Shown one piece after another: positions 18,434 through 30,400 of a stretch of DNA of 64,000 nt. Below the pieces are notes generated by a model. That model was not told where the DNA came from. It ran no database searches and saw only the letters and a program-made list of their open reading frames with translations. How positions within the stretch are numbered: position 1 is the first letter of the stretch; every line of letters starts with the position of its first letter. Source of the stretch: Struthio camelus (lineage: Eukaryota > Chordata > Aves > Struthioniformes > Struthionidae); the NCBI RefSeq assembly GCF_040807025.1, contig NC_090951.1, positions 3,596,001-3,660,000 on the forward strand, in the 5' to 3' direction. The translations under genes and the position numbers were made by a program.

Positions 18434-21400
18434 ACAGATTTCTGCCATGCTCCTCCTGCCCTCTGCAGTGAGCCACCCCTCCTTTCCCAGGGCAAGGGGG
18501 CAGGCAGGGACCCTCTCTCCATTCCTTGAGGCAGCGGAGGGGTCTGTGCTGGGTGCGAGGGGAAACGTGCTGGCACAGAGCGGAGGGGCGACGGCTGCTC
18601 GGAAATCTCTCCACCGGAGCCAGCCGCGTCTGTGAAATAACCGGCATGCACGAGGGGGAAGGAGCGGCTGGATTTGTCTGACTTGTTGGATGGCTAGAAG
18701 AGGGACTAGAGCATCCTGGAGCTGGTGAACATTGCTTGGATGATTTCGAGCTGGGGCTGGTCTCCCTTCCTGCCCCTGCGGTTGGGCATCGCCCGAGGGG
18801 GAAGGCAATGGGGAAGCGGGTGCTGGAAGCTCGAAGGGTCACGGCTGTGCCGCCGGGAGCAAAGCCGCACCCTGCCACGGGCAGCGACGCTACATCCGAT
18901 CCAGGTTTCCGGCTGGTGCTTTGTGAAGCGCATCTTGCCGGGGGAGGGAAAGGCAGCGGTGGAGGTGGGGGGGGAGTCACGCGTGTTTTCCCGCTTGCAG
19001 ACTCTGAGGACCGAGACAACCTGCTGAGGAACGGCGTGACCCACATCCTCTCCGTGCACAACAACGCCAAGCCCGTGCTGGAGGTGAGCGCGCCCCACGC
19101 GCGGCGGAGGGGAGGCCAACGGCGCGCGTGGGAAACGGCGGCGGCTGCCGGCGCTGCCGCCCGGGGCCAGCGGGAGGTGCCGGCCGCGGCCGGGGCCACG
19201 AGAGGGCATCGCCGCCCCGCGCAAAGCGGGCGCACGGCGCCGGCGGGGGGGGGGGGGTGCTGCTGCCCGGACCCCCCGGCGGTGCTCGGGCCCCCGGGAC
19301 GGGGCGGGGGGGTTTCCCTAGCGGCAGGGGAGCCGCGACGCCAGCCCCGACGGGGCGGCCGCAGCCGCAGCGGGGACGGGCACAGCCCGCGGACCCCCCC
19401 CCCCGACCCCCTGGGGTCCCTCTGCGGCCGCTGCCTGCCCACGGCGGAGCCGATGGCAGGGAGGAAGAGGAGGCTCCGGGCGACCCTGCGCAACCCCGGC
19501 TGCTCGGGCTGGAGCACGTCCTCCGGCTCGCTCCTTAGAGCAAGGGGAAAAATATCCCTGTGCTCTTTGGGCCCCGTGGCTCGGAGCAGTGTCGTGCCTA
19601 AACCGACCCCAAAGCTCCCGCCGCCGCAGCCCCCGAGCGCGGCAGCTGGGGGAAACTGAGGCACGAGGGAGCTGCTGCCAAAGTTAGCCCAGTCTTTCGA
19701 GCGCGAGTCCTGCGTGCGCGGACGGGCTCTGGAGGTGAGGGAGCGGGTCGGGACCCCGCTGCCAGCCTCCACATCTGGGCTGTAGAGGGCTAAGGGGCCA
19801 GTCGGCAGCGCTCGTCCCGCCAGCAGCGCTCGTGCCGTCTCACTCTCTCTCTTCCAGGAGCCGCAGCTCAAAATAACCGCAGGAGCTTTTCCTTGTGAAG
19901 GGCATTGAGTAACTTGGGAGGGGGCAGGAAGAAAGCAGGAAGGAGGGTGCATAAAATCCGAGGCCGAGAAACGGCTCGCGGATTGAAGCGGGGCAGCAGC
20001 TGGTGCCGCGGCGGAGCGGCCCAGGCCCAGTCGGGCAGCAAACCGCTCGGCGCGCTTACAACACCGCGGGCCTGGCGCGAAAGGGGAACTGGAAAGGCAC
20101 GGTGGGTTGAGCAACGTGTCAATCACAGCGCCAGGCAGGGAACCGCAAACCCGCACTGGGGGCCCGTGCATGCAGCCCCGCTGCCCTCCCCGTGCGGGGG
20201 ACCAGGCACCCCATCGTTCGTGATGGGGAGGAGGAAGCGCCTCGCAGCCTGGCAGTTACTCCAGGGTGCGTGTGCGGGGCGGGCTGGGGCGCTGGGAGGT
20301 TTGCATGGCGCCTTTGCTCGCTGCAGGGGCGTCAGGCCGGTGCCCGGGTGCCAGGTGCGGGGAAGCTACAGCCGGCTCTGTTGGCCCGTTGCAGCCTGTT
20401 CTGCTGCCGTCGCTTGCTTGTGCCGAGCCCGAGGCTGGTTTGCTCCCTCCAGCATCCCGCTCTGAGTTGCGGCCCTGACTCACCGTCCCCTCCTCTCCCA
20501 AACCTGCGTCCCTGGAGTTGCCGGAGCCCCTCAGTGCCAATCTGCAACCCCAGCTGGTCCAGACAGCTCCGTCCCCTTTGGTCCCCTTGCTCCCACTCTC
20601 CTGTCCCAGCCGGAGCTCCAGGACGCCCCGGGCTGCCCCGATGCTGGCAAGCCCGCAGTTCGGCCAGGGTGAGGAGGGAGAAATTGCTCGGCCCCGTTTC
20701 GGTCCCCATCTCCTGCGGCCTCGCTGAGCATCTTCGGATGCGCTGGGCAGGGTGGCGGCTTCGCCCGCACCACGGCGGAGGGCGCAGGACGGGTGTGATG
20801 GTGGGTGGAGGGGGACACACACGGGAAACTCCCTGCACAGCCTCTTTGCGGGCAGCTGGCCCTGGAGCCTGGGTCCTTCCAGAGCAGGAACATCCCAGCG
20901 ACATTCCTGGGTTTGAGCCTCTGGTGGGACATTGCTGAATGCCTGTGACTCTCCAGCCCAGTCCGGTCCCTCCTGCAGCCCTCTGACTCAAAGGGATTTC
21001 CTTTGGCCATGTGGAAAGTGGGACTCATTGCACCTTTCCAGCAAGCGTCGCTCCGGGGTTGCTTGGTTTCACAAATACCATCTTCAAGGGCTGGGCCGAG
21101 ACCCATCAAACTCATTCCACACGTGCTCCCAGCAGCTCCCGTCCACCTGCAGCAGCCGGGGCGGCTCGTGAGTGGAGCAGCGACCGTGCGGGGCTGCCCC
21201 TGGCCGTGCCGGAGCTCGCTCCGGGTGTTTTCCAGCCGCTCGGTGGGCGGATGGGTCCGGAGCCGCCCGGCAGGCGCGGGTGTGCAGCGGCCGTGAGTGC
21301 CGGCCTCGACGCCGCTTGCGCGGACCCTTCCCTTCGCTCCCTCCTTAAGCTTTCTGCTGCTCCCTGTCGCCTGGGGCTGGCGTTTATCATCACCTGGACT

Positions 21401-24400
21401 TGTTAGCAGAGATGCCTGGAAAGGGAGGAATGAAGACGGGGCAATCTTTGGTGCCCGGGTGCTCGGCTATTTCAGCTCTGTCTGGCAGGATTTCCACCCT
21501 GTTTCGCTTTGAGGACCAAAAAAAAAAAAAAGTCAGACGAAAAGGATCTAATTTTAGTTCGGAACAGGGAGGATCAAGGAAGCGATGTTTTAAAGAAAGG
21601 AAAGTGATCTGACCTACGCCAACGTGCGGCAGGATGATTTATTGTGTATTAAAAGGATGGGGAGGAAATAACTCATTGATGAGTGTGACTGGGGGAATTC
21701 GTGTCTGCCCACGTCTTCCCGGCAGGGCTCGCACCTCGCCGCCGCGGGGCACCTGGGGTGCGGGAGCCGCCGGGGTCTCGCGGCAGCTCCCGCGGGAGAC
21801 GCGTCGGGAGCATCCTCCCCGCTCGGGAACCGTCCCGGGCGCTGCTCTGAGCCCTGGGGAAATCCTGCCTCTGCCCACAGCAGAAACTCCCGGGGATCGA
21901 GGAGGGATTTTACTCCGAGTGCATGTTACGTAGAGGCTCCTCTAGGGAGAAGGAACAGAGAGAAATGGGAGATTTTGCATTTCTCCAAGGTATCTTACTG
22001 CTGCAACTCTCTTCTTCTTGCAGGGCATGACTTATCTCTGTATATCGGCCTCGGACTCATCGAGTCAAAACCTGTAAGTGATTCACAATCCTTTTGCCTC
22101 CCTGGGTAGCATTTTGCTAATTCTCTGTCATTTAAAGTTCACATTCTGCCGAATGAAGGTTCAAATTGGTTCATGCCGCAAAAGCTTTGTATCATTGCTG
22201 CGCTTCAAAAAAGCGGTGGTTCACTCTCAGGTGGTTAACAGTATCTGGGGGTTTTAAAATTTCTGTGTTTCTCTGTGTGTACACAGTCAGTAAACCTGGT
22301 AAATCTGGTTTTTCATTGAGTTTCAGAATTATTTCCACCATGAAGGTCTCAAAAATGGTACGTTCTTCATTGGCTTGGGTGGCGGGGGGAAAGAGTTGTA
22401 TAGATATTCCCAACTTTTTCCTTGAAAAGAGAACTAGAATAATTGTTAAAATGATTTTTCATGGAAAACGAGAGGCAAGTGTGCAGGACAGCGCAGGTGA
22501 TTTCTGTAGAAACCAGTCTGGTAGAGGCCATGGTTTTCCACTGCTGCTTTAACGTTCACTAACGTTATCCGCATGGGTTATTGCATGTAAACTGGGGCCT
22601 GTGCAGGCTCCCACTCCCTTGTGGGAGATGCGGTGAGTTGCGACGGACTCAGCCTCCCAGAGAGGGGGTGCCGGGGCCCGTGGCAGCTCTTTCTCTCCTG
22701 GGACCTCACATGTCAGAGTCGGCCCCGTGACCAGACCTAAACCCGTTGCAGAGGTGCTGGCTTTCCAGTGTCTTTTGGAGAAATCGGCCTTGTCTCTGGC
22801 GAGTAATTCTGCTTGCTCATACTCCCACTGCACGGAAAGAGAAGCTTTACAAGAAAGCCTTGCCTCAGCAAGAACAGGGTTTTTTGGATGTTATTTTTTC
22901 TCCCCTCTCGTTTCTTTGTGCTTGTGGCATGTCTACTTAAAAAAAAAAACACCAAGAAAAAGCTTGGTTGCCGGAAGGAAGACTTATTCTATTTTTTGCT
23001 TGTCAGTTTATGCCTGGGATTTCACAATCCCGGTGAACTTGGTGTCCTGGAGATGCTTACGCCTTGGGGCCTCGGCAGCTCATGGCACCGCTGGGCTGAG
23101 CGCTCCGGTCCCACGGGCTGAGGCCGGTAACGCGTGGGGAGACCTTCCCTCTCGCTGGCCCGGCCGTGGGAAACCTGGTGGAGCTGTGGAGAAAAGGAGA
23201 GCCCTCCCTGGGATCTGGAGGACTTGGACCCATGGGGTCCATGTAGGCCATCCGCAGCGGCCCCGGGGGCTGCTGTCTGCCTCTCTGCTCCGTGAAGATG
23301 ATCAGGATAACCCAGGATAACAAGGGTTATCCCCCAGGATAAGCTTTGGTATGAGCCCAGGGGTCAGGAAAAGCCCCTGCACTCGATGCTGAGATGGTTG
23401 GTCCCTTTGCTACTGTGGTGGAAGATGAACCATTTCCGTAGCCCATGAGGAGTCATGAACTGGCACCTCCTTTAATGACCAAGAGACTCAACATTTTGTG
23501 TGTGGCCAAGGCTTCGGCGAATTCCCTGTTTCTCCTCTTCTTGAGCTCTGGGTGGCAGAAACCCCTGCTCTTTTTGAACATTGTCTTTGGTTGGTTTCTT
23601 AGAAGATGCCCAGACTCTGCTCTTCCAAAGAAAGAAGAAGAGTATCCCTCTTGATCAGACAGAGGTGGAAAGTTTTAGCGGGTCCTGCCTTATTCCTGCA
23701 GGAAAGCCAGGTCTGAGCTCTCGCCGGGGGGTATCAGCTAGGGACAAGCCTCTGGTGGGGACGAAGGTGGGCGAGCCGGGCTCTGGGGGAATAACTCTGT
23801 GGCAGCTTGGGTCTTGGCTTCTGAGAAATCAGGAAGGCCGGGCGAGCGCACGCCCACCCTCATCACGCGGAGGCAGAGGAAGTCCGGGAGCCGAGCGCGC
23901 CGGCGAGAGGCACACGCCGGGGTCGGCCGGCTCCTGGGGCCGCCGCACCTCCTGCTCTCGGCTCGGCCCGTCCCGGCTGAGCGAGGTGGGACAGGCAACG
24001 CTGCCCAGACTGTGGTCCACGTTGCCCGGGAGCTGGCGATCTCTGGGGCTCCCGGCAGCCTCCCCCCTTCTGATCGGTCTCTGCTTCCCAGCCGGGTTAG
24101 TGCAAACACTTGCTTAGCAAGAAAATACCTGGCTCTGCAGGGCCTCTCTCGGAGGTGTCGGTCAGTTTGGGTGGGATTTAGCAGCTGCTTCCCACATCGC
24201 TCGCGGTGATGAGCAGCAGCGGTGCCCATCACCGGGGCGCATGCAGCAGCGAACGGCCCTGCTCCTCCGCTCCCGCGCCGGTCGGGGTTAAGGCGATCCC
24301 CTGCCTTGCCGGGAGCCGCCAGTTACTGGCAATGCTTTTTATTTCGGGAACGCACCCAGGTGCCCAAGGGCACGTCGCTGGGCTGTTGCTGGCAGCTCTG

Positions 24401-27400
24401 CCTCCCGGCACGGCCACAGCCCTGCTCGGAGCAGCTCCCCGCGGCCGGGCAGGACTCGGCAGCTCCCTGCGGCTGCTCCAGGGGGGAGCTGGGGGCCCCT
24501 TGGAGATGGAAGGGGAAAGGAATGACCCTGCTCCCCCCCTTCTGTGCCTACTGGAAGGGTGGCTTTGGCCAAAATGGCTTGTGAGCCACCTTGGTTGCAT
24601 CTTCCTTCCAAGGGAAATGGGTGCTCTTGGCATCGAGGGTGAGTTTCCCAGGCCGATCCTTGCAGCTGATGGGAGACCCTGGGGGACATCTGCTGGGCAC
24701 GGGGCGCAGAGGAGCGCTGGCTACCCGCTCCGCTCGGGCACCGAGGCGGGCTCAGGGCGAGCTCGTCACCTCCACCGCCGGGACGTGCCCGTCCCGCGGG
24801 CGTCTTGCCCCGGAGGCTGCCTCACCTCTGGCTCATCCCCGAGCTGGTTCTGCTGGTGGCGTCGCCCTGCTCCAGGCTCCATGCTCTGGGATGCAGGAAA
24901 TCCCGAGAAAGCCCTTCACATCGTTTCCTTCCTCCTAGATGGAGATCAGTCCCTGCGCCCTCCGTCCCCCAGCCTTCTTGTGGGCTGCGGAGGCTGGGAA
25001 ATCCTGGGAAGGATTGCTCTTCTTGGAGATGGCCTCTCGTCCTGGGACTCGCTCAGGGCCTCGCTGCGCGCCCCCCGCCTCACCTTGCTGCTTCTCTCCC
25101 TCCAGGATGCAGCATTTCAAGGAGTGCATCAAGTTCATCCACGAATGCCGGCTCCGCGGGGGAGGCTGCCTCGTTCACTGGTAAGCGCTCGCGTAGCTGG
25201 GAGGCCAGAGGCTCGCTCGGCGGAGGGAGGAAGGGTCCTGGGCGCTGGCAGGAGTGGTGCAAGGTCCCCGCGCCCTTCGTCTGAGGCGTGGGAACGGGAT
25301 CCCCCAGAGAGCACCGCCGGCATCGAGCACCGGCTGGGGAGAGGAAACGACAGGGCAAGGTCTCAGCTGCCGCCGCTCCGGCCCGTGGCAATGGGTGCTC
25401 CATGCCCGGAGACCCCACTATCCAAACAGGGGGGGCAGGGCATGGGGGGGGCACCCGCAGTGGGTGTTCCCGCGGGAGCACCCCCGGCACAGCGGATGCC
25501 CTTGGAAAGATGCATCCCAGCTCGAGGCCCGGAGCTGAGCCCCGGGCTGGTGGCCGAGCTGCCCGGCTCCAGCCTGCCACGCGGTGTCCCAGCAATGGGA
25601 CCTGCTTTGGGTGACAACTTATTTAAAAAAAAAAAAAAGGGGGGGGGGTTAAAGCCACCAGCGGGGCCAGTGCCGTCGGCCTCGCTTGCTGGGGGGCTGC
25701 GCAGCCCGAGCGCCTGGGATGCCCGCGGGGTGACGGCTCCCTCGCGCCAGCCTGGCGGGGGTTTCCCGCAGCACCACCGTCCTGGTGGCTTACCTCATGA
25801 CGGTGACCGACCTCAGCGGGGACGCGTGCCTGGCCGCCACCAGGGCCGTGCGGTCCTACGTCAGCCCCAACTTCGGCTTCCAGCAGCAGCTGCAGGAGTA
25901 CGAGGCGACCTTGCTCAAGGAGGTAGGTCCCGCTCCGCTCGGCGCCTCCCGGCTCGCGCTGACGCTCCGCAGCGCACGTGCGCGGCGCAGCAGGGACGCG
26001 GCGCCGAAGGAGGCAACGGGGCCTCCGGAGCCCTACCTCTGCCTGCGGAGCGTGCAAGCAGGCACGGCTGCTTTGCATGCAGCGAGCTGCAGGGCCCAGA
26101 TGTTTGCCCAAGCTGGCCTCTGTACGTGCTATTTATTACCTGGGGGGTTTTGCTTTTTGCATGCGTGTATGCGTGCATGCCTGCAAAAAAAAAAAAAAAA
26201 AGTGCCTAGATATTATGCGAGTGCACTTAAAAGGGCTGTTTGAAAACCCAGCGCTCTTATTTTCTCGAGAGTCCAATTAGGACACAGCGGGAGGGATGGG
26301 TGAGCGCCAAGCCCCGCTGGGAGTTAGGGGAAGGGAGATGGACCGATTCCAGGGAATGCCCCAAGCTTCCCAGGGCGCCACGAGGTGCAGCTGGAGCGTC
26401 GGCTGGGACGCGAGGGTGGGACAGGAGGGGGAGGCAAGGTCCCCGCAAGCAGGTTTGCGCTCCTGGATAGCGCTTGGATGGGGCAGGACTTCATTTGAAA
26501 GAAAATCCCTCGCTTTTAGAAGCATCTCACAGAGAGAAGCAAGCGTTAATTAAGAAATTCTCCCAAAATGAAGCAACGCATCGGGTTTTAGGCGAGCAGC
26601 AACAGTGACCGAGCGGGTAAGTCCCGTGCAAGGGAAGGACGTCCTCGTAGCTAAGCTGGCCTCAAGCCGTATCCTGGAAGCCGGAGCGATAGCATCGTGT
26701 GTGCTCGGGCGACTGCCAGCCGCTGAGATCAGAGCTGCACTTTTGACCCGGAACGAGGCCCTTTTGAAGCCCCGGCGGAGGAGAGGCGGCGCCGCCAAGC
26801 CCGAGCGCCGAGCCGTGCCCGCGGCAGCCTCCGGCGAAGCGGAGGGCGGGCGCCTCGGCCTCGGCCGCCGGGACACCCCGGCGCACTGGCTCTGAGCAGC
26901 CGGGCAGCTGCCAGCTGGGCTGTGGCTAGCAAGGAGGGGGCCGCCGCTCGGAGCAGCGATCGCTACCCTGAGAGCGGTGGGAAACAGGGGCTGCCTCCTT
27001 CCGGCTTGCTGTATCCAGGGCATCCTCCAGCCCCCGTCACTCCTGAACTGGCTCCTCTCTGCATCCCTGGGGGCAAAGCCCCAACCTCCCCCTGGCCCAG
27101 CAGCCAAAGCATCTTCCTCTGCTGCAGCCAGGAGCTGTCGCGCAAGGGCCCTTCGTTGCACAGCCAACTGCAGCAGGGGCCCGGCGGCCTCTCCGGCCGC
27201 ACCACGCGGTCCGAGGGGATTTCTCGCCTCTTCTCCCAAGCGCCGCCGCATGTGACCCGGCGCCGAACGTCAGCGCCTTCCCACGGAGCAGGTTCCCTCC
27301 CACGGCGGCCGAGGCGGAGGGAGCGGGTGGACACCGACACATGAGGGACGCAGCCCTGCCGGGCTGTCACCCGCTTGCAAAACACCAGGTCCGCCGGAGT

Positions 27401-30400
27401 ACAAAATACCCGCCACGCTGGAGATTCCCTGCGGGGCTTCCCCCGGCGAGGAGAGCACTCCCCGAGCCTTCCCACGCGCCGCCGGGATGCTGCGCGACGG
27501 GTTGTCCTCCGAGGGGAACGGGCTTTGCCATGCCTCCGCAGGCTGCTGCATTGGAGTTACTCCCTCAGTTCCCCCCAAATCAGGGGTGGCCTCTGCAAAC
27601 GCCATTTGTTCTTCCCTTTTCTTTAGCTTACAAGTTTTGTATGTCTTTTGGTTTCTGAAAGTCGCACTGTGGATTTTGCAAAGGTTTCCCTGCCAACGTC
27701 AAAGGCAGAACCCCTACATCGGGCGAACTCCCTTGGATGCATGCCTCTGAGCATTGGGGTTTAAACAAGTTGCACAGATTTTGCAAGCACTGCCTTTTAT
27801 TTGAAATGCATCACGTTCCCTATGATCATCTGCAAATGTCCTCGTGGGTGGACTCCTGCTAGCGCAGTCCTCAGGGCAAAGGCTGGGCGCTTGCGAGGGA
27901 GAATGAAAGCGCTCTCACATTACTCAGGCTCAGCCGCATTTTAATAATGGGAAGTATTAGGATTTATGCGCAAAAAATTTGCTCTGGACAAGCAGCAACT
28001 GATAACTTAGCCTCAGCGGACCAGGCGATGCTGTGCTCGGAGTGAGCCAGCGCGTTTTCCATCTCTGAGCTTGTTTTTGCAGGAGGAAGGACTAAAAGGG
28101 CCTCTGCGGCTTGGGACAGGTTGGGCTGGGTGCCGGGTGGTGGGGCGTGCAGGAGCTGCAGGTGCTCGCTGGTACAGGGAGCTGCCCCACAGCTGGGTGC
28201 CCGTGTGCAGGTGCGACCTGATGCCGCCTCGAGCCCGTGCACATCCCTGCCTGCGTGCAAACAGCTCTGCTCACAGTGTGTAGCGGTAGGCTTGCCTTTG
28301 CTTCTTTTTCTCTGAGAAAAATCAGAGCTCGTCCTCATTTGTGGGTTTAGGGTTGCTTTCCAAGTGTGCGTCGGTAGGAAACGGGACCGTTAGAGGATAT
28401 CGTGCCCTGATCTCTGCGGAACAGCAGCTTGTGCAGATGATAAAGGAAAGGGGAGGTCAGATTTCCTAATTTAGCCCAGCTATCGTCTCAGAAGGCAGAA
28501 ATACGGAAATGCAGTTCTTGAGAACAGATATGGACACGGGGCTGAGCCTGGGAAACGGGTGCCAAAGAATGATTTCTTGTTGGCTAAAACCTCCCAGTTA
28601 CAGACTGCCCAGTTTCAGAGCTGGGGCGGGGGGCTGCAGGCATACTCACTTCCATGCCTCAGTTTCCACCACTCTCCACCTGGACCGGTGATCTCAAACA
28701 AGACCCCAGGAGTTAGAAATGGGGAAGATCCGCTCTGCTAGTGACCGGTCCGGCCCTCGGCTGGGAGGAAACGTGGCTCTAGCATGCCGCTGTGGTTTTG
28801 AGCTGGCAAATGGGGCTTCTCAGGATGGATAAAGAGGGAAGGAAGGGACCAAGAATGGCAGAACGATGACGGGTAAGGCCAGAAAAGGAAGTAACCCCAC
28901 GCGAGAAGCAGCACGGGTGCGAGAGAGGGTGCAGCTGGGCATTGGGGTGCCGGACATGTCCCCTTGCCCAGAGGGGCCACCGCAGCGTGGGTGGGATGGG
29001 TGCTGCCAGCCCACGGAGGGATGAGCGGGGCAGCGGGTTAGTGGTCAGCGTTGGAGGAAACGCGCCGTAACCACTTCTTTCTTGGCTTTAAGTGGAAACG
29101 CATGGCAGCAGCAGCAGGGTGGTTTCCCCCAGCACCCCGCTGGCTCCGTCTGTCCATGCCAGGAGGCAGCTCAGAGGGTGGGTGCCCCGGCGGGCGCCGA
29201 CACGGGTCCCTCGCTCCGCAGAGCTGCATCCCGCTCGGCTCCGGTGGTGCAGAACACCTGAACAGCATCCAGTGACCTCCAGGCACTGGCCCGGAGGAGA
29301 GAAATCCAGTCCAGCCTCCAGGACATCCAACTTGGAAATCACCTTGGGATGTCATTCCCAGCGGCTGTTTTCTAGCAAGGAAATTGGCCTCGGCTCCCCA
29401 GGCTCGGGCCGGCGTCCAGCACGAATGACAGGTCTTCTTGCGTCCGAGCGGCGAGCGTGCAGCGGACGCGGTGAGTCCCCGGCCTGCCGAGCGAGGGGAT
29501 TCGGGAAGCCCAGACATTCCCAGCGGAAATCCCCTCTAACCCAGCTGACTTTCCCTGGCTGCAGGGAAAGGGGGACTATTGCAAGCGTCAATCTCAGACT
29601 TTCTCCCGTTACGCCTCAGTGGTCCCCACGGTCCCGCCGTCCCGGCTCCAGCATCGCTGCCGGTCTGGCACCTCGTGGGGCGCGGGAGCTGCCTGCCCCG
29701 CTCCTCGCAGCCCGGTTCCCCCAGCCATGCCTATCCCGGTGCTATCCCGTACCCAGGCCTGGTGCTGCACGGCAGAGCCCATGGTGCCGTCTGGGAGCAG
29801 CGGGTGCTGCCGGGGGTCCGATGCTCGGTGCCTTTCTGGGTCTGCGCCTTCAAACCATGAACCCCCCTGATTTTTGCATTCCTGATCCATGCCCTCTATC
29901 CTTTCTTATAAAAAGGTGTTTAGTATTGCAGGATATGCCTTAGCCCGGTCTTCCCACTGGTCCCAGTCACTTCCGGCTGCTGGAGCAGCTGGACACCAGC
30001 TCCTGTGGATGGTGGCGAAGCCCTTGCTGCCCCCATGAGCAGAGAGCAGAGCACCCACCAGCCACGCCGACACCGCAGGGGCCCGCGGCAGCTCCCCGGT
30101 TCTGCCTGCACCCGCGGAGGAGCGTCCTGCAGTCCAGGCCTGTTTCTAGCCCTGGCGGGAAGCGTTTCTACGGGCCGTCTTCCACTTTCGAGCAACCTCC
30201 GGCCCCCAGGCTGATGCCAGCTGGCCCCCAGCCACCAGGACGCAAACGCAGTTGCATGGCTGTGCTCCTAAAACCGGGGTGCCCTTTGCCTCCGGCTGCA
30301 GGGACGGAGGCTCTGGGGGTGCTCCCCTGCCTGCCGGATGCGGGCGGGAGGTGGCTCTGCAAACAGATCGCCTAACGGGCAAGAACCGACTTGTCCATGT

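Noticed and set aside
18249-20171. A 640-codon open frame on the minus strand
   Set aside because: It runs antisense through an AT microsatellite and the CpG island of the DUSP22-like gene. Its Pro/Ala/Arg/Ser-rich composition is what GC-rich DNA with few stops gives, and no domain is recognisable.
21519-21531. A run after a T/G-rich stretch as a processed pseudogene tail
   Set aside because: No gene-derived sequence precedes it and no flanking duplication is visible. It is just a homopolymer run.
25106-25180. Apparent loss of the catalytic cysteine (open frame reads HW)
   Set aside because: The TG before the donor joins the C that starts exon 6, restoring Cys. The active site is intact.
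24206-26209. A 667-codon open frame on the plus strand
   Set aside because: It crosses exons 5 and 6 of the phosphatase gene in a different frame and includes homopolymer-coded Lys runs. The spliced frame gives the conserved protein instead.
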